This document shows positions 18,043 through 25,227 of a stretch of DNA of 43,500 nt, piece by piece (position 1 is the first letter of the stretch; the number at the start of each line of letters is the position of its first letter). Made by a program: the position numbers and the translations under genes. Source of the DNA: Candidatus Bathyarchaeota archaeon. GTDB taxonomy: Archaea > Thermoproteota > Bathyarchaeia > Bathyarchaeales > DTEX01. The notes beneath the pieces are model-generated. The model worked only from the letters and a program-made list of their open reading frames with translations, made no database searches and had not been told where the DNA came from. Location of the stretch: the NCBI GenBank assembly GCA_018396995.1, contig JAGTQB010000010.1, forward strand, positions 1 through 43,500, read 5' to 3'.

Positions 18043-18522
18043 ATGGTTAGGGTTTACCTGGAGCTTTCGACATTAATATCGTTAGCTAATCCGCTTGACC
18101 TGTTTCACACTCAAACCAGGAATTTTATGGATGAGATGAGAACTTTTGGTTTTGAGGCGGTATCCTGCAGGCAGGCTGTGGAGATGGATTTAGCGATTGG
18201 ACTCACTAGGAGGCCGTTGAGGGTGGGTGATGCACTTAGAATATTAGAGGTGATGGATGCCTATGAAATTAAACTTTTAAGTTTAAACTCGAGAGATTTA
18301 CTGTTGCTTGTCAACGAATATTTAAGGGAGACGTCTTTGAAGTTTGGTGACCTATTGCATTACGCTGGGGCAACACTCCTCAACGCTGATTACCTTTCAT
18401 CTTGGAATACGGATGATTTTAATGAGCGGACTGAAGAATCCATAAATAATGTGAATGTAAGAAGAGGTCTGAAAACTATAAAAGTGGGCACGCCAAATAT
18501 GATCTTGAGGTGGCTGCGGTGA
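18043..18522 (+). CDS. PIN-domain protein (VapC-like ribonuclease)
   Basis: A 159-aa PIN-domain protein. The first acidic position is Glu7 in VYLELSTL rather than the common Asp, as in the YLETS subgroup. Glu47/Asp49 fall in the middle, and the C-terminal block FGDLLHYAGATLLNADYLSSWNTDDFN supplies Asp103 and Asp124/125. PIN proteins cut RNA using these acids to hold metal. No antitoxin gene precedes it; instead a 54-aa gene overlaps its stop codon. It lies inside the presumed integrated element, so a toxin or addiction role is plausible but not shown. Confidence 0.75.
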   Translation: MVRVYLELSTLISLANPLDLFHTQTRNFMDEMRTFGFEAVSCRQAVEMDLAIGLTRRPLRVGDALRILEVMDAYEIKLLSLNSRDLLLLVNEYLRETSLKFGDLLHYAGATLLNADYLSSWNTDDFNERTEESINNVNVRRGLKTIKVGTPNMILRWLR

Positions 18523-18683
18523 GCAGCGTCGACATAGCGAAGCAGATACATGAGGACATAGATCAAATAATGAGAGGTCTAAGTGTAGAGGATCAGGAGA
18601 TAGTGCTCAGAGAAGCACAAAACATAGTTAAAAGCTTAAGAAGAATAGAGCAAATAGCAAGCAAGGCTAAAACCCAAGCTTAA
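18519..18683 (+). CDS. Small helical protein coupled to the PIN gene
   Basis: A 54-aa frame starting at a GTG whose last two bases lie in the TGA stop of the PIN gene (GTGA overlap), the usual arrangement for translational coupling. The sequence is wholly helical in character, rich in Ile, Glu, Gln and Lys (for example DIAKQIHEDIDQIM and QNIVKSLRRIEQIASKAK). I do not recognise a family. An antitoxin or accessory partner of the PIN protein is the obvious guess, though antitoxins usually come first. Confidence 0.55.
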   Translation: MSSVDIAKQIHEDIDQIMRGLSVEDQEIVLREAQNIVKSLRRIEQIASKAKTQA

Positions 18684-18901
18684 GCCCAGTTTACCCTATT
18701 CTTGCATATATCGAAGTTATCTGATTGAGGTTGCATAAATCTATACTAAAAAATTAAAAATTGCGGTATTCCCTCTTCATGTTCCTTTGTCTTCAACACC
18801 TCAACAGAGATTCGCTGGTCAGGGATCTTTGCCTAGACGCGAAAGAAGGCGCATAGCTATGGAGTTTTTAAACGGTTTTGTGATTTGACTCGAAATCGGG
18901 G

Positions 18902-19021
18902 CTATGGCCAAAGACTATTAGGGTTTATTATAGCTGTAATCACCAGTTCATCAATGAGTTTACTGTATCTTTTAGGCTTAGATATTTTCCGCCGCTCGAT
19001 GACCTCACGTAGGTTCAGCAT
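18902..19021 (-). CDS. Possible 39-aa protein downstream of the integrase
   Basis: A frame of 39 codons starting 24 bases after the integrase stop, on the same strand. It is basic at the N-terminus (MLNLREVIERRKISKPKRYS). No family recognised and no clear ribosome site. It may be a real small gene of the element or chance. The remaining bases between 18684 and 19045 show nothing further. Confidence 0.3.
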   Translation of the reverse strand: MLNLREVIERRKISKPKRYSKLIDELVITAIINPNSLWP

Positions 19022-19045
19022 TATTTTTCCGCTTAAAATCCTTAT

Positions 19046-20192
19046 CTAAACGATCGTAAGCCTTGATGAGTGTCTGAAGGACCCGCGTTTCTCCTCCTCA
19101 ACCTTAAGCGCTAGACTTTTATCCAGTATGTAGCCGCAGAACTCACATCTGGTATTGTTCGGCGGGTTCATGCTTCCACATCTTGGGCATTGTGTTGGCT
19201 TTAGTATTCCATCAGTCCGCTTATCTTCTTTAAGTCCATGAATCTCTAGAACAGTTTCTTCTAAGTCTCTTGCTGAGAAGTGCACATAGCGCCTAGCCAT
19301 CTTAGAGCCGTGAACCCAGCCTGCATAAAGCTCAAGCTTACTCTCTGTCAACACCTTTGCTAGGGCTGTTAGGCATTGTTAGGCATGAGTGCCTAAAAAG
19401 GTATGGCCAAACATCCCTCCTCAACTCAGCCCTCCTCGCTATCCTCTTGACGATTAGGCGGAAGTGCCTGTAGCTCAGCGGCCTGCCAACGTAGTTTGTT
19501 GCAAGCGAGCACCATAATGGTGCTTCCGGATCATCCCTGCGCGGGTGGACCCTAAGCCAATCTAGCAGCGGCATATATGATGCGACTAGAGGTATCCTCT
19601 TTATGCCAGTCTTACCATTAACGGTGATTAGGCAGTAGTCCCTCTTGAACTCAACGCTGCTCGTCTTCATGCTCAGCAGCTCGCCGGGCCTCAAGGCGCC
19701 CTCAAACAACACGTGGAGCATGGCCCTGTCACGCGGATTATCAGCCGCCTCCACCATCGCCCTAAACTCATCCTCGCCTATGAGGGCTTCAGGCGTAACC
19801 CGGCTGTCCCTCTCCTTAACGTTTAGCTTTATCCAGCTGACCTCAGGCGGCATCGGCGCATCTTTGTCGCACCTGCCAACCTTAGCATACTGAATCAGCT
19901 TACGCAGAACCAGCTTCTTGTCATGCTTAGTCCACTCCCTATAAGGCTGCCTGTTAATCCAGGCTACAACGCGCTCAACATCACGCCTAGTCGCCTCTTC
20001 CAGGTTGAAGTCTATGGCGCGTAGGAGGGCTGGGAGGTGGCCTGCAACCTTACTCAACCTAGCAATAGAAAGCCCAAGGCTTGCCAGGTGATCCAGGAAG
20101 CGGAGCGCGATCTCGCCATTATGCCCGAATCCAGCGATAATCCGCCTATAGCGCTCAAGCCTCTCCTCATAATCATAAATCTCGCCCTTCAC
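19046..20192 (-). pseudogene. int: Tyrosine recombinase/integrase, frameshifted by a 10-bp tandem duplication
   Basis: The N-terminal part (GTG at 20192) has a SAM-like core-binding domain and catalytic Arg168 (ALRPGELL), Lys194 (VNGKTG) and Arg267 in YLFRHSCLT, with Tyr264 where HxxR proteins have His. It then runs into twelve foreign residues and a stop at 19338. Removing one copy of the direct repeat TGTTAGGCAT (19367-19376, 19377-19386) joins it exactly to a second frame beginning at 19354. That frame carries GWVHGSKMARRYVHFSARDLEE, including the nucleophilic Tyr, and a C-terminal zinc ribbon (CPRC...CEFC). The repaired protein would be about 379 aa. The gene begins 58 bases from the tRNA-Met 3' end, as expected for a tRNA-targeting archaeal integrase. 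Confidence 0.9.
19367..19386. repeat. Perfect 10-bp tandem duplication inside the integrase gene
   Basis: Two adjacent copies of TGTTAGGCAT. Ten is not a multiple of three, so the duplication alone breaks the reading frame. Deleting one copy restores the integrase through its catalytic Tyr. Confidence 0.95.
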
Positions 20193-20249
20193 ACAAAACT
20201 CATTATTCCCAGACTTAAAAGGAGGTGAAGGGATTTGAACCCGGAAGGC
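20100..20249 (-). repeat. Integrase 5' end plus T-arm-like leader (copy 2)
   Basis: Immediately after the tRNA-Met CCA comes GCCTTCCGGGTTCAAATCCC, resembling a second tRNA T-arm. It is followed by TTCACCTCC, CTTTTAAGTC-like bases, AATGAGTTT and the integrase start. The same series is found in copy 1 (17596-17727) and copy 3 (43349-43500). It is probably the recombination (att) region carried by this element family. Confidence 0.7.
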
Positions 20250-20372
20250 TGGTGCCGGGGGCGGGATTTGAACCCGCGACCTCCAGATCTCCTATCATTA
20301 TATCAATTTCTGACCCTATTCGTCAATAATTGATTATGAGTCTGGCGCCCATCCAGGCTAGGCTACCCCGGC
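20250..20372 (-). tRNA. tRNA-Met (CAU), elongator type, with 46-nt intron
   Basis: Acceptor GCCGGGG pairs with CCCCGGC. The T-arm is GCGGG-UUCAAAU-CCCGC, and A73 and CCA are encoded. The anticodon stem CCAGA pairs with UCUGG across a loop reading CUCAUA plus A38. An insert of about 46 nt lies after position 37, the canonical archaeal intron site. Removing it leaves a 77-nt mature tRNA. The G1-C72 pair argues against initiator tRNA. A CAU tRNA-Ile2 is possible, but the GCCGGGGUAGCC start is typical of elongator Met. It lies 38 bases after livM on the same strand, and its 3' end adjoins the integrase leader. Confidence 0.9.
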
Positions 20373-20410
20373 TAATTGTTAACTTTATGTTAACTTCCTA
20401 AAAAGGTTAA

Positions 20411-21388
20411 CTAATGTTGGCTGCTTGATCCCTTAAAAATACTTTTTTCTAAGGTTTTCACTAAATCTTGTAGTGTCTTGAAGAGTCCGCCAGGCAACGC
20501 TACTATGAAGATTACTGTTAGTAGGGCGTAGATTAGGATGCGTATTCTATATATGAAGACGCGTAGTAGCTCGGTCAGGAAGGTGAGTATATAGGCTCCG
20601 AGAATCGGGCCGAATATTGTTCCCATTCCGCCAACTATTGACATTGTTAGTGGCATAAGTGATGTATCGATGGATAGCCCTTCCGGAGTAATTGCCATCA
20701 TATAATAGGCGTAAAAGCTGCCGATTACCCCGGAGAAGAAGGCGCTCAGCACAAAGGATAAAAGCCTATATTTTGTAACATTTATTCCCGAAGCTTTGGC
20801 CGCAACCTCATTCTCTCGTATCGCAATGAAGGGTATCCTAAAATAGTAATTTGCAATAAAGTGCATGATGTTTACAAGGATGAACATTAGAAGGAGTGAA
20901 ATGTAGTAGTTTGGTGTTACCCCAAATGCTAGGGCTCTTAGGGGCATTCCCTCATCTCCACGAGTTACATGTGGAAAAGCTAGTACAATGGATCTTACAG
21001 CCTCTGAAAAGGCTAAGGTTGCTATAGCGAGATACGGGCCTGAGAGTCTTAGACATGGTACTCCTACGACTAGGCTTAGAGCCGCCATAGTAATTCCAGC
21101 AATTATTAGAGTGATGTGTTGTGGAATGTCATACCACATTGTTAGGAAAGCTGCTAAATAAGCTCCACCACCAAAGAAAAGCGAGTGCCCAAGACTCACT
21201 TGGCCTGTATAACCAGAAATTAGATCCCAGCTTGAAGCGAAGACAGCATAGATGTTCGACAATATTATGATGTGAAGAATGTAAATATTGTTGGTGAGTA
21301 CTGGGACTATTGCAAGAATAACAAACATTATAAGCTGTGTGAGGAGTTTTTGCATAACATCTTTTGCTTTCAGTTTATTCTTAAACAT
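20411..21388 (-). CDS. livM: Branched-chain amino acid-type ABC permease LivM
   Basis: A 325-aa membrane protein with eight or more hydrophobic segments. It has the LivM signatures WDLISGYTGQVSLGHSLFFGGGAYLAA, GPYLAIATLAFSEA, the cytoplasmic loop FIAIRENEVAAKASGINVTKYRL, and GGMGTIFGPILGA. It starts four bases after LivH ends, so the pair forms the channel of a high-affinity hydrophobic amino acid importer or an aromatic-acid importer of the same family. The LivF and LivG ATPases and binding protein are not next to it. Confidence 0.92.
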   Translation of the reverse strand: MFKNKLKAKDVMQKLLTQLIMFVILAIVPVLTNNIYILHIIILSNIYAVFASSWDLISGYTGQVSLGHSLFFGGGAYLAAFLTMWYDIPQHITLIIAGITMAALSLVVGVPCLRLSGPYLAIATLAFSEAVRSIVLAFPHVTRGDEGMPLRALAFGVTPNYYISLLLMFILVNIMHFIANYYFRIPFIAIRENEVAAKASGINVTKYRLLSFVLSAFFSGVIGSFYAYYMMAITPEGLSIDTSLMPLTMSIVGGMGTIFGPILGAYILTFLTELLRVFIYRIRILIYALLTVIFIVALPGGLFKTLQDLVKTLEKSIFKGSSSQH

Positions 21389-21392
21389 ATTT

Positions 21393-22259
21393 TCACCCTC
21401 TTCTAAATAGCCCTGAAATCCCTGAAGGCTTTATCGTCAATATAATTATTATTAACACAAAATATACTGTTGCGCGCCATAATGGAGAAATGAAGTATCC
21501 AATACAGGATTCCACTAAACCCATTATGAAGCTAGCTACTATTGCCCCTCTAATATCGCCTAAACCTCCAACTATTGTGATAGACAGGGCTATGGAAAGG
21601 TATTCCCACCCGCTTGCAGACTGGAACATGAATATTGAGCTTAAAAAGACCCCCGCAACCGCGGCAAGGGCGCTGGCAATAGCGAACGTCAATGTACGTA
21701 TCCACCTAACATTAACACCGTAAATTGCAGCGGCTTCCTCATCCTGAGCAACAGCACGTATAGCTTTTCCCAGTTTAAATCTTTGGATAAAAATCCATAG
21801 CAGCAGTATTAGGGCAATGCTGAATATTAAGAGGAAAACTCGATAAATGACTAGTGTCACGCCAAAAAGGTCTATTGAACCTGAAATGTAAATGGGGGTT
21901 GTTATATATATTGGCCCCCAGATCAAATAAATGATCTGTTCAAGAATTTTACCTAAACCAAAAGTCATAACAATCAATTTCATTTCTTCAGCTCTGAAAG
22001 GGTATATGGCTACCCTCTCAATAAATAATCCAATTAAAAAGACTAGTAAAACTGACAGTACGGCTGCGGTGATGATATCGCATCTTAACCAACTATATAG
22101 CCAAAAAGATATAAAGACAGCCATAGCGAGCTGAGAACCGTGGGAAAGGTTAACTACGCCCATTATGCCAAAAATTAATGAAAGCCCGACTGCCGCAAGC
22201 GCGTATAAAGAACCCAACATCAAACCATTAAAAATTAACTGCAGTATTATCGCAAACAA
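21393..22259 (-). CDS. livH: Branched-chain amino acid-type ABC permease LivH
   Basis: A 288-aa permease with the LivH pattern: NGLMLGSLYALAAVGLSLIFGIMGVVNLSHG at the start, the AVAQDEEAAAIYGVNVRWIRTLTFAIASALAAVAG loop and GGLGDIRGAIVASFIMG. The start is a TTG at 22259 with GGTGA nine bases ahead; an in-frame TAA two codons upstream rules out a longer protein. Confidence 0.92.
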   Translation of the reverse strand: MFAIILQLIFNGLMLGSLYALAAVGLSLIFGIMGVVNLSHGSQLAMAVFISFWLYSWLRCDIITAAVLSVLLVFLIGLFIERVAIYPFRAEEMKLIVMTFGLGKILEQIIYLIWGPIYITTPIYISGSIDLFGVTLVIYRVFLLIFSIALILLLWIFIQRFKLGKAIRAVAQDEEAAAIYGVNVRWIRTLTFAIASALAAVAGVFLSSIFMFQSASGWEYLSIALSITIVGGLGDIRGAIVASFIMGLVESCIGYFISPLWRATVYFVLIIIILTIKPSGISGLFRRG

Positions 22260-22561
22260 TCTTTAATTCACCTAATTATCTTAAGTACAAGACTGCCAAA
22301 TAAAAAATTTACCCTAATCTCGGTGAATTGATTGTTAGAGGGGTCTAACAAATTCTTCCGATCTTACCGCTATAAAAATGTGAGTTTTAGCGTTGGTAAG
22401 GGGCGGTTTTAGGTTCAATTGGCCTAATAGCGCTGGAGAAAATACAACGTTCAATTCAACAGTTGGTGTTGGATGGAATCGAAAGGAGACTGACTTTTAT
22501 CACCAAAATATAAGCATAAAAAGCCATTAGATAATTCAGATAATTAAAGGATATTGTAAAA
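22260..22561. other. Intergenic region upstream of livH
   Basis: It contains the GGTGA ribosome site for livH and AT-rich stretches (for example TAATTATCTTAAG near 22273) that could hold its promoter. The right half (about 22385-22500) has gene-like composition on the plus strand but is broken by stops. No gene or RNA recognised. Confidence 0.4.
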
Positions 22562-22990
22562 TTATTTTTGTGCCTTTTTCTTAATCACTTCTACAACACC
22601 ATTATTGGCGTCAACAACCACATAATCTCCTGTCTCTATAATTTCTAGTGGATTTTTTTCTAATAAGTGTACCATGGGCGTACTCGTGATTATGGCACTA
22701 ACAGCAACAACCGTCTCGGCCTTAACGTTGATTATAGCTTTAGGCGCATTCCCACGTTTATAGGCTACATAAAATTGCCAGGGCCCTGTGGTTGAACCCT
22801 TGCCATGTGGAAAAACTAGTATTTTCCCGGCTACACATTGTCCTTCAAGTTCATGTCCCCTTTCAACAATTTTCCCATTATAGGGGTTTAAGCCTCCCGT
22901 AATTGATATCGGCATCCTAGTGACGATTGCCTCCCCTTCAGCCCTACCTTTTGATACTGGCTTCGCCCTTAACACTATCCTTTGACTCAA
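22562..22990 (-). CDS. Aconitase X small (swivel) subunit, probable phosphomevalonate dehydratase small subunit
   Basis: A 142-aa swivelling beta-barrel (DUF126). It shows GRAEGEAIVTRMPISITGGLNPYNGKI near the N-terminus, the FPHGKGSTTGPWQFY active-site loop that closes over the substrate, and a tail ending in GDYVVVDANNGVVEV. The start is TTG at 22990 with GGAGG eight bases ahead, three bases after the large subunit ends. In archaea the two-subunit aconitase X makes trans-anhydromevalonate 5-phosphate from 5-phosphomevalonate (family knowledge). Other members handle hydroxyproline, so the substrate is inferred. Confidence 0.88.
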   Translation of the reverse strand: MSQRIVLRAKPVSKGRAEGEAIVTRMPISITGGLNPYNGKIVERGHELEGQCVAGKILVFPHGKGSTTGPWQFYVAYKRGNAPKAIINVKAETVVAVSAIITSTPMVHLLEKNPLEIIETGDYVVVDANNGVVEVIKKKAQK

Positions 22991-22993
22991 GGT

Positions 22994-24232
22994 TCATACC
23001 TCCCCCCTAATAGCAGACTTTATACAATCTCTTGTGGAGGCAAAAATTGTACCCATATCAAAAAGCCCATAGGCATAATATGCCGCCTTTATGGAGTTAG
23101 TAACAACTACTTCGACTCCTTGATCCTTTAAATAGGCGTATGGGCCCCCTGATGGACATGTATCGGCTACAAGCATTCCTCCAGCCTCCCTTATAATGTC
23201 GCCATAGCCCATACGCTCAGCTATGGACTTGGTAGCCTTAGAAGTACACACCCAGAGCTTAACCCCATTACAAACTTTTTTCCCCTCCAACATTAATGCA
23301 ATTTCCTCTATTTCTTGGAGCGTACAGTGAGGGCAGCCGAAGATTACTAGATCGACTCGATTCTCACTTGCCCTGCGGCATTCTTCATAAACATTCTTTA
23401 TATCTGATTTAGAAACGACTATTTTGTCTTCAGGCTTACCTCCGCCAAAAGCCGCCTCAAGCGTTGGTGCTTCAGGGGTTATCCCAACTAAATGGAACAT
23501 TGGAACTGCCCCTGAGACTGGAAGAGGGTAAGCTAATGCTTGGAGGTTTTGGATAGAAATATCTTTAGGCAAACCGATAAATACTGGAATTTTATCACCT
23601 ACTATTTTGCCCACATGATATCCTATGGCCGCATAGTCTGTTTGAGTTATTTCTTTGAAGTCAAGTTCACTTAAATCAACAAGTATATTGCCAACCCTAT
23701 TTTCAGGCAAATGCATACCGTACTCCGGGGTCTTTCCAATAACTGCTGCCGCAAGAGCTAAATGATCCCCCTCTCTATTTGTCATCGCTCCAAGAACAGA
23801 GTTGGCGAAAATCTCGCTCTCCGATGCAGCCCAAGCTATATGCTCGCCTTTCCTCGGCAAATTGCCGACAAGGAATTGCTGGCACGTATAAAAAAGCTTA
23901 ACACCAATCTTTCTCAGCGCCATATCTATCCTTAACTGTATCTCCCTAAACGTTTCTGGGACACCCATCTCCCTCCAAAGATCGAAATCAAAGCCCTGTG
24001 GATTAACCGTAGTGAAAACTTTGACCCTAGCTTCCTTAGAAAACTCTTCTAACCATTCAACCCCCTCATCTCTTAACACTCCATAGTTACCAGCCATATG
24101 CGCGCTACTAATCGGTATCAACCTTTTAGCGTCATTAATGTCTCCAATAGCCACTAGTATTTCCATAGCCTTCTGTAAAGCAGGTCCATAATCGCCCCCA
24201 AGAATTCTCTCTTCCTCATTGGACAGATACAT
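22994..24232 (-). CDS. Aconitase X large (catalytic) subunit, probable phosphomevalonate dehydratase large subunit
   Basis: A 412-aa catalytic subunit (DUF521). Signatures are MYLSNEEERILGGDYGPALQ at the start, YTCQQFLVGNLPRKGEHIAWA, ANSVLGAMTNREGD, FGCPHCTLQE and ADTCPSGGPYAY. The Cys in YTC, GCPHC and DTCPSG are candidate [4Fe-4S] ligands. I choose the ATG at 24232, eight bases after GGAGG; a TTG at 24247 is less likely because family members start MYL. It belongs to isoprenoid (membrane lipid) synthesis together with the HMG-CoA reductase at 31400. Confidence 0.9.
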   Translation of the reverse strand: MYLSNEEERILGGDYGPALQKAMEILVAIGDINDAKRLIPISSAHMAGNYGVLRDEGVEWLEEFSKEARVKVFTTVNPQGFDFDLWREMGVPETFREIQLRIDMALRKIGVKLFYTCQQFLVGNLPRKGEHIAWAASESEIFANSVLGAMTNREGDHLALAAAVIGKTPEYGMHLPENRVGNILVDLSELDFKEITQTDYAAIGYHVGKIVGDKIPVFIGLPKDISIQNLQALAYPLPVSGAVPMFHLVGITPEAPTLEAAFGGGKPEDKIVVSKSDIKNVYEECRRASENRVDLVIFGCPHCTLQEIEEIALMLEGKKVCNGVKLWVCTSKATKSIAERMGYGDIIREAGGMLVADTCPSGGPYAYLKDQGVEVVVTNSIKAAYYAYGLFDMGTIFASTRDCIKSAIRGEV

Positions 24233-24408
24233 ACTTTTATCCTCCAATACGTTACCAATTAGTTATAATTCCTATAAATAATTTGAAGCTCGCCCGTTAA
24301 TTGCCCTAATCCTTAAACCTTTCTTAAATGGGAATCTGATTCCTTCGTTTAAATAGAGTGTTAAAGGAGCTGTAGTAAATAGTTAAAGTGCTGCCTCTCT
24401 TTGGGAAT

Positions 24409-25227
24409 TCACTTCTGGGTTAGTAGGCCTATGGTCTCTAGGATGGATTCGAATTGATCTCTTGTGCGCTTAGTTTTGTACGCTCTTAGAATTTGAATAA
24501 GGATATTTTTGTCAATGCTCCCAAACTTTTGGGTGATGAGACTTGCGGTTCTGCCCCTTATGAATAGATACTGGGTTACTGAAGTCACGTTTGAGACCAT
24601 TCTTCTGTTACTTGCAGTCTCAAAGTCCAGTATATGGGGCTTTTCTTCAGGGTCGATGATTATATGCTTATCCGCCCAACTTAGCTCCCCATGGTCTAAG
24701 CCTATTGAGTCGAGCCTCCAGCATTGCTCGAGAATATCTCTTAGCACCCTTCTGAGCCTTTTAAGGACGCTCTCTTTATCACCGCTTAGCCTCTTAACCC
24801 ATTTTGGAAGGAGCTCCCCATCAATATATTCCATGGTTAAGAGGCACTCGCTGAAGCCTAAGAGCTTAGGTCCAACGTTAACACTATTGGCTATTCGAAG
24901 CATCTCCACCTCATGAAGCAGTCTTCCAGCCTCAACATCGGTCCTAAGAATCTTTAATGCGACTTTATTATTATCCTCCAGGATGGCTGCAATAACTATG
25001 CCCACGCAGCCCTTACCTAGAACTGGGACACCGCTAATAGACTTGCCTCCAGAGAAGATTACAGCCTTGATTCCAATCCTCCTCATCTCCTCAATCCTCT
25101 TCTTAAGGATGGCTGGATCGTATCTTGGATAGCATATTATCTGCCCATATTTAGCATTGAGAAGGAGCTCTTCAATGGGGATAATTAGCTCCATTTTATG
25201 AGCCATCTCACGGGCTATATAAGCCAC
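24409..25227 (-). CDS. RIO-like serine/threonine protein kinase (COG2112 type)
   Basis: A 272-aa kinase. It has a glycine-rich loop LGKGCVGIVIAA, the Lys in VALKILRTD, Glu of the C helix, the hinge LLTMEYIDGELL, a catalytic-loop equivalent DHGELSWADKHIII and a metal-binding DFETAS in place of DFG. The set matches the archaeal predicted-kinase group COG2112 rather than Bud32 or Rio1/2. Target unknown. It overlaps the CCA-adding enzyme gene by 13 bases, so translation is linked. Met codons at 25206 and 25194 are alternative starts. Confidence 0.8.
   Translation of the reverse strand: MAYIAREMAHKMELIIPIEELLLNAKYGQIICYPRYDPAILKKRIEEMRRIGIKAVIFSGGKSISGVPVLGKGCVGIVIAAILEDNNKVALKILRTDVEAGRLLHEVEMLRIANSVNVGPKLLGFSECLLTMEYIDGELLPKWVKRLSGDKESVLKRLRRVLRDILEQCWRLDSIGLDHGELSWADKHIIIDPEEKPHILDFETASNRRMVSNVTSVTQYLFIRGRTASLITQKFGSIDKNILIQILRAYKTKRTRDQFESILETIGLLTQK

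Noticed and set aside
19367-19386. Programmed frameshift site in the integrase
   Set aside because: No slippery run or pseudoknot is evident, and the exact 10-bp duplication explains the shift fully.
20221-20249. A second complete tRNA next to tRNA-Met
   Set aside because: Only a T-arm-like loop is present; no acceptor, D-arm or anticodon arm can be drawn.
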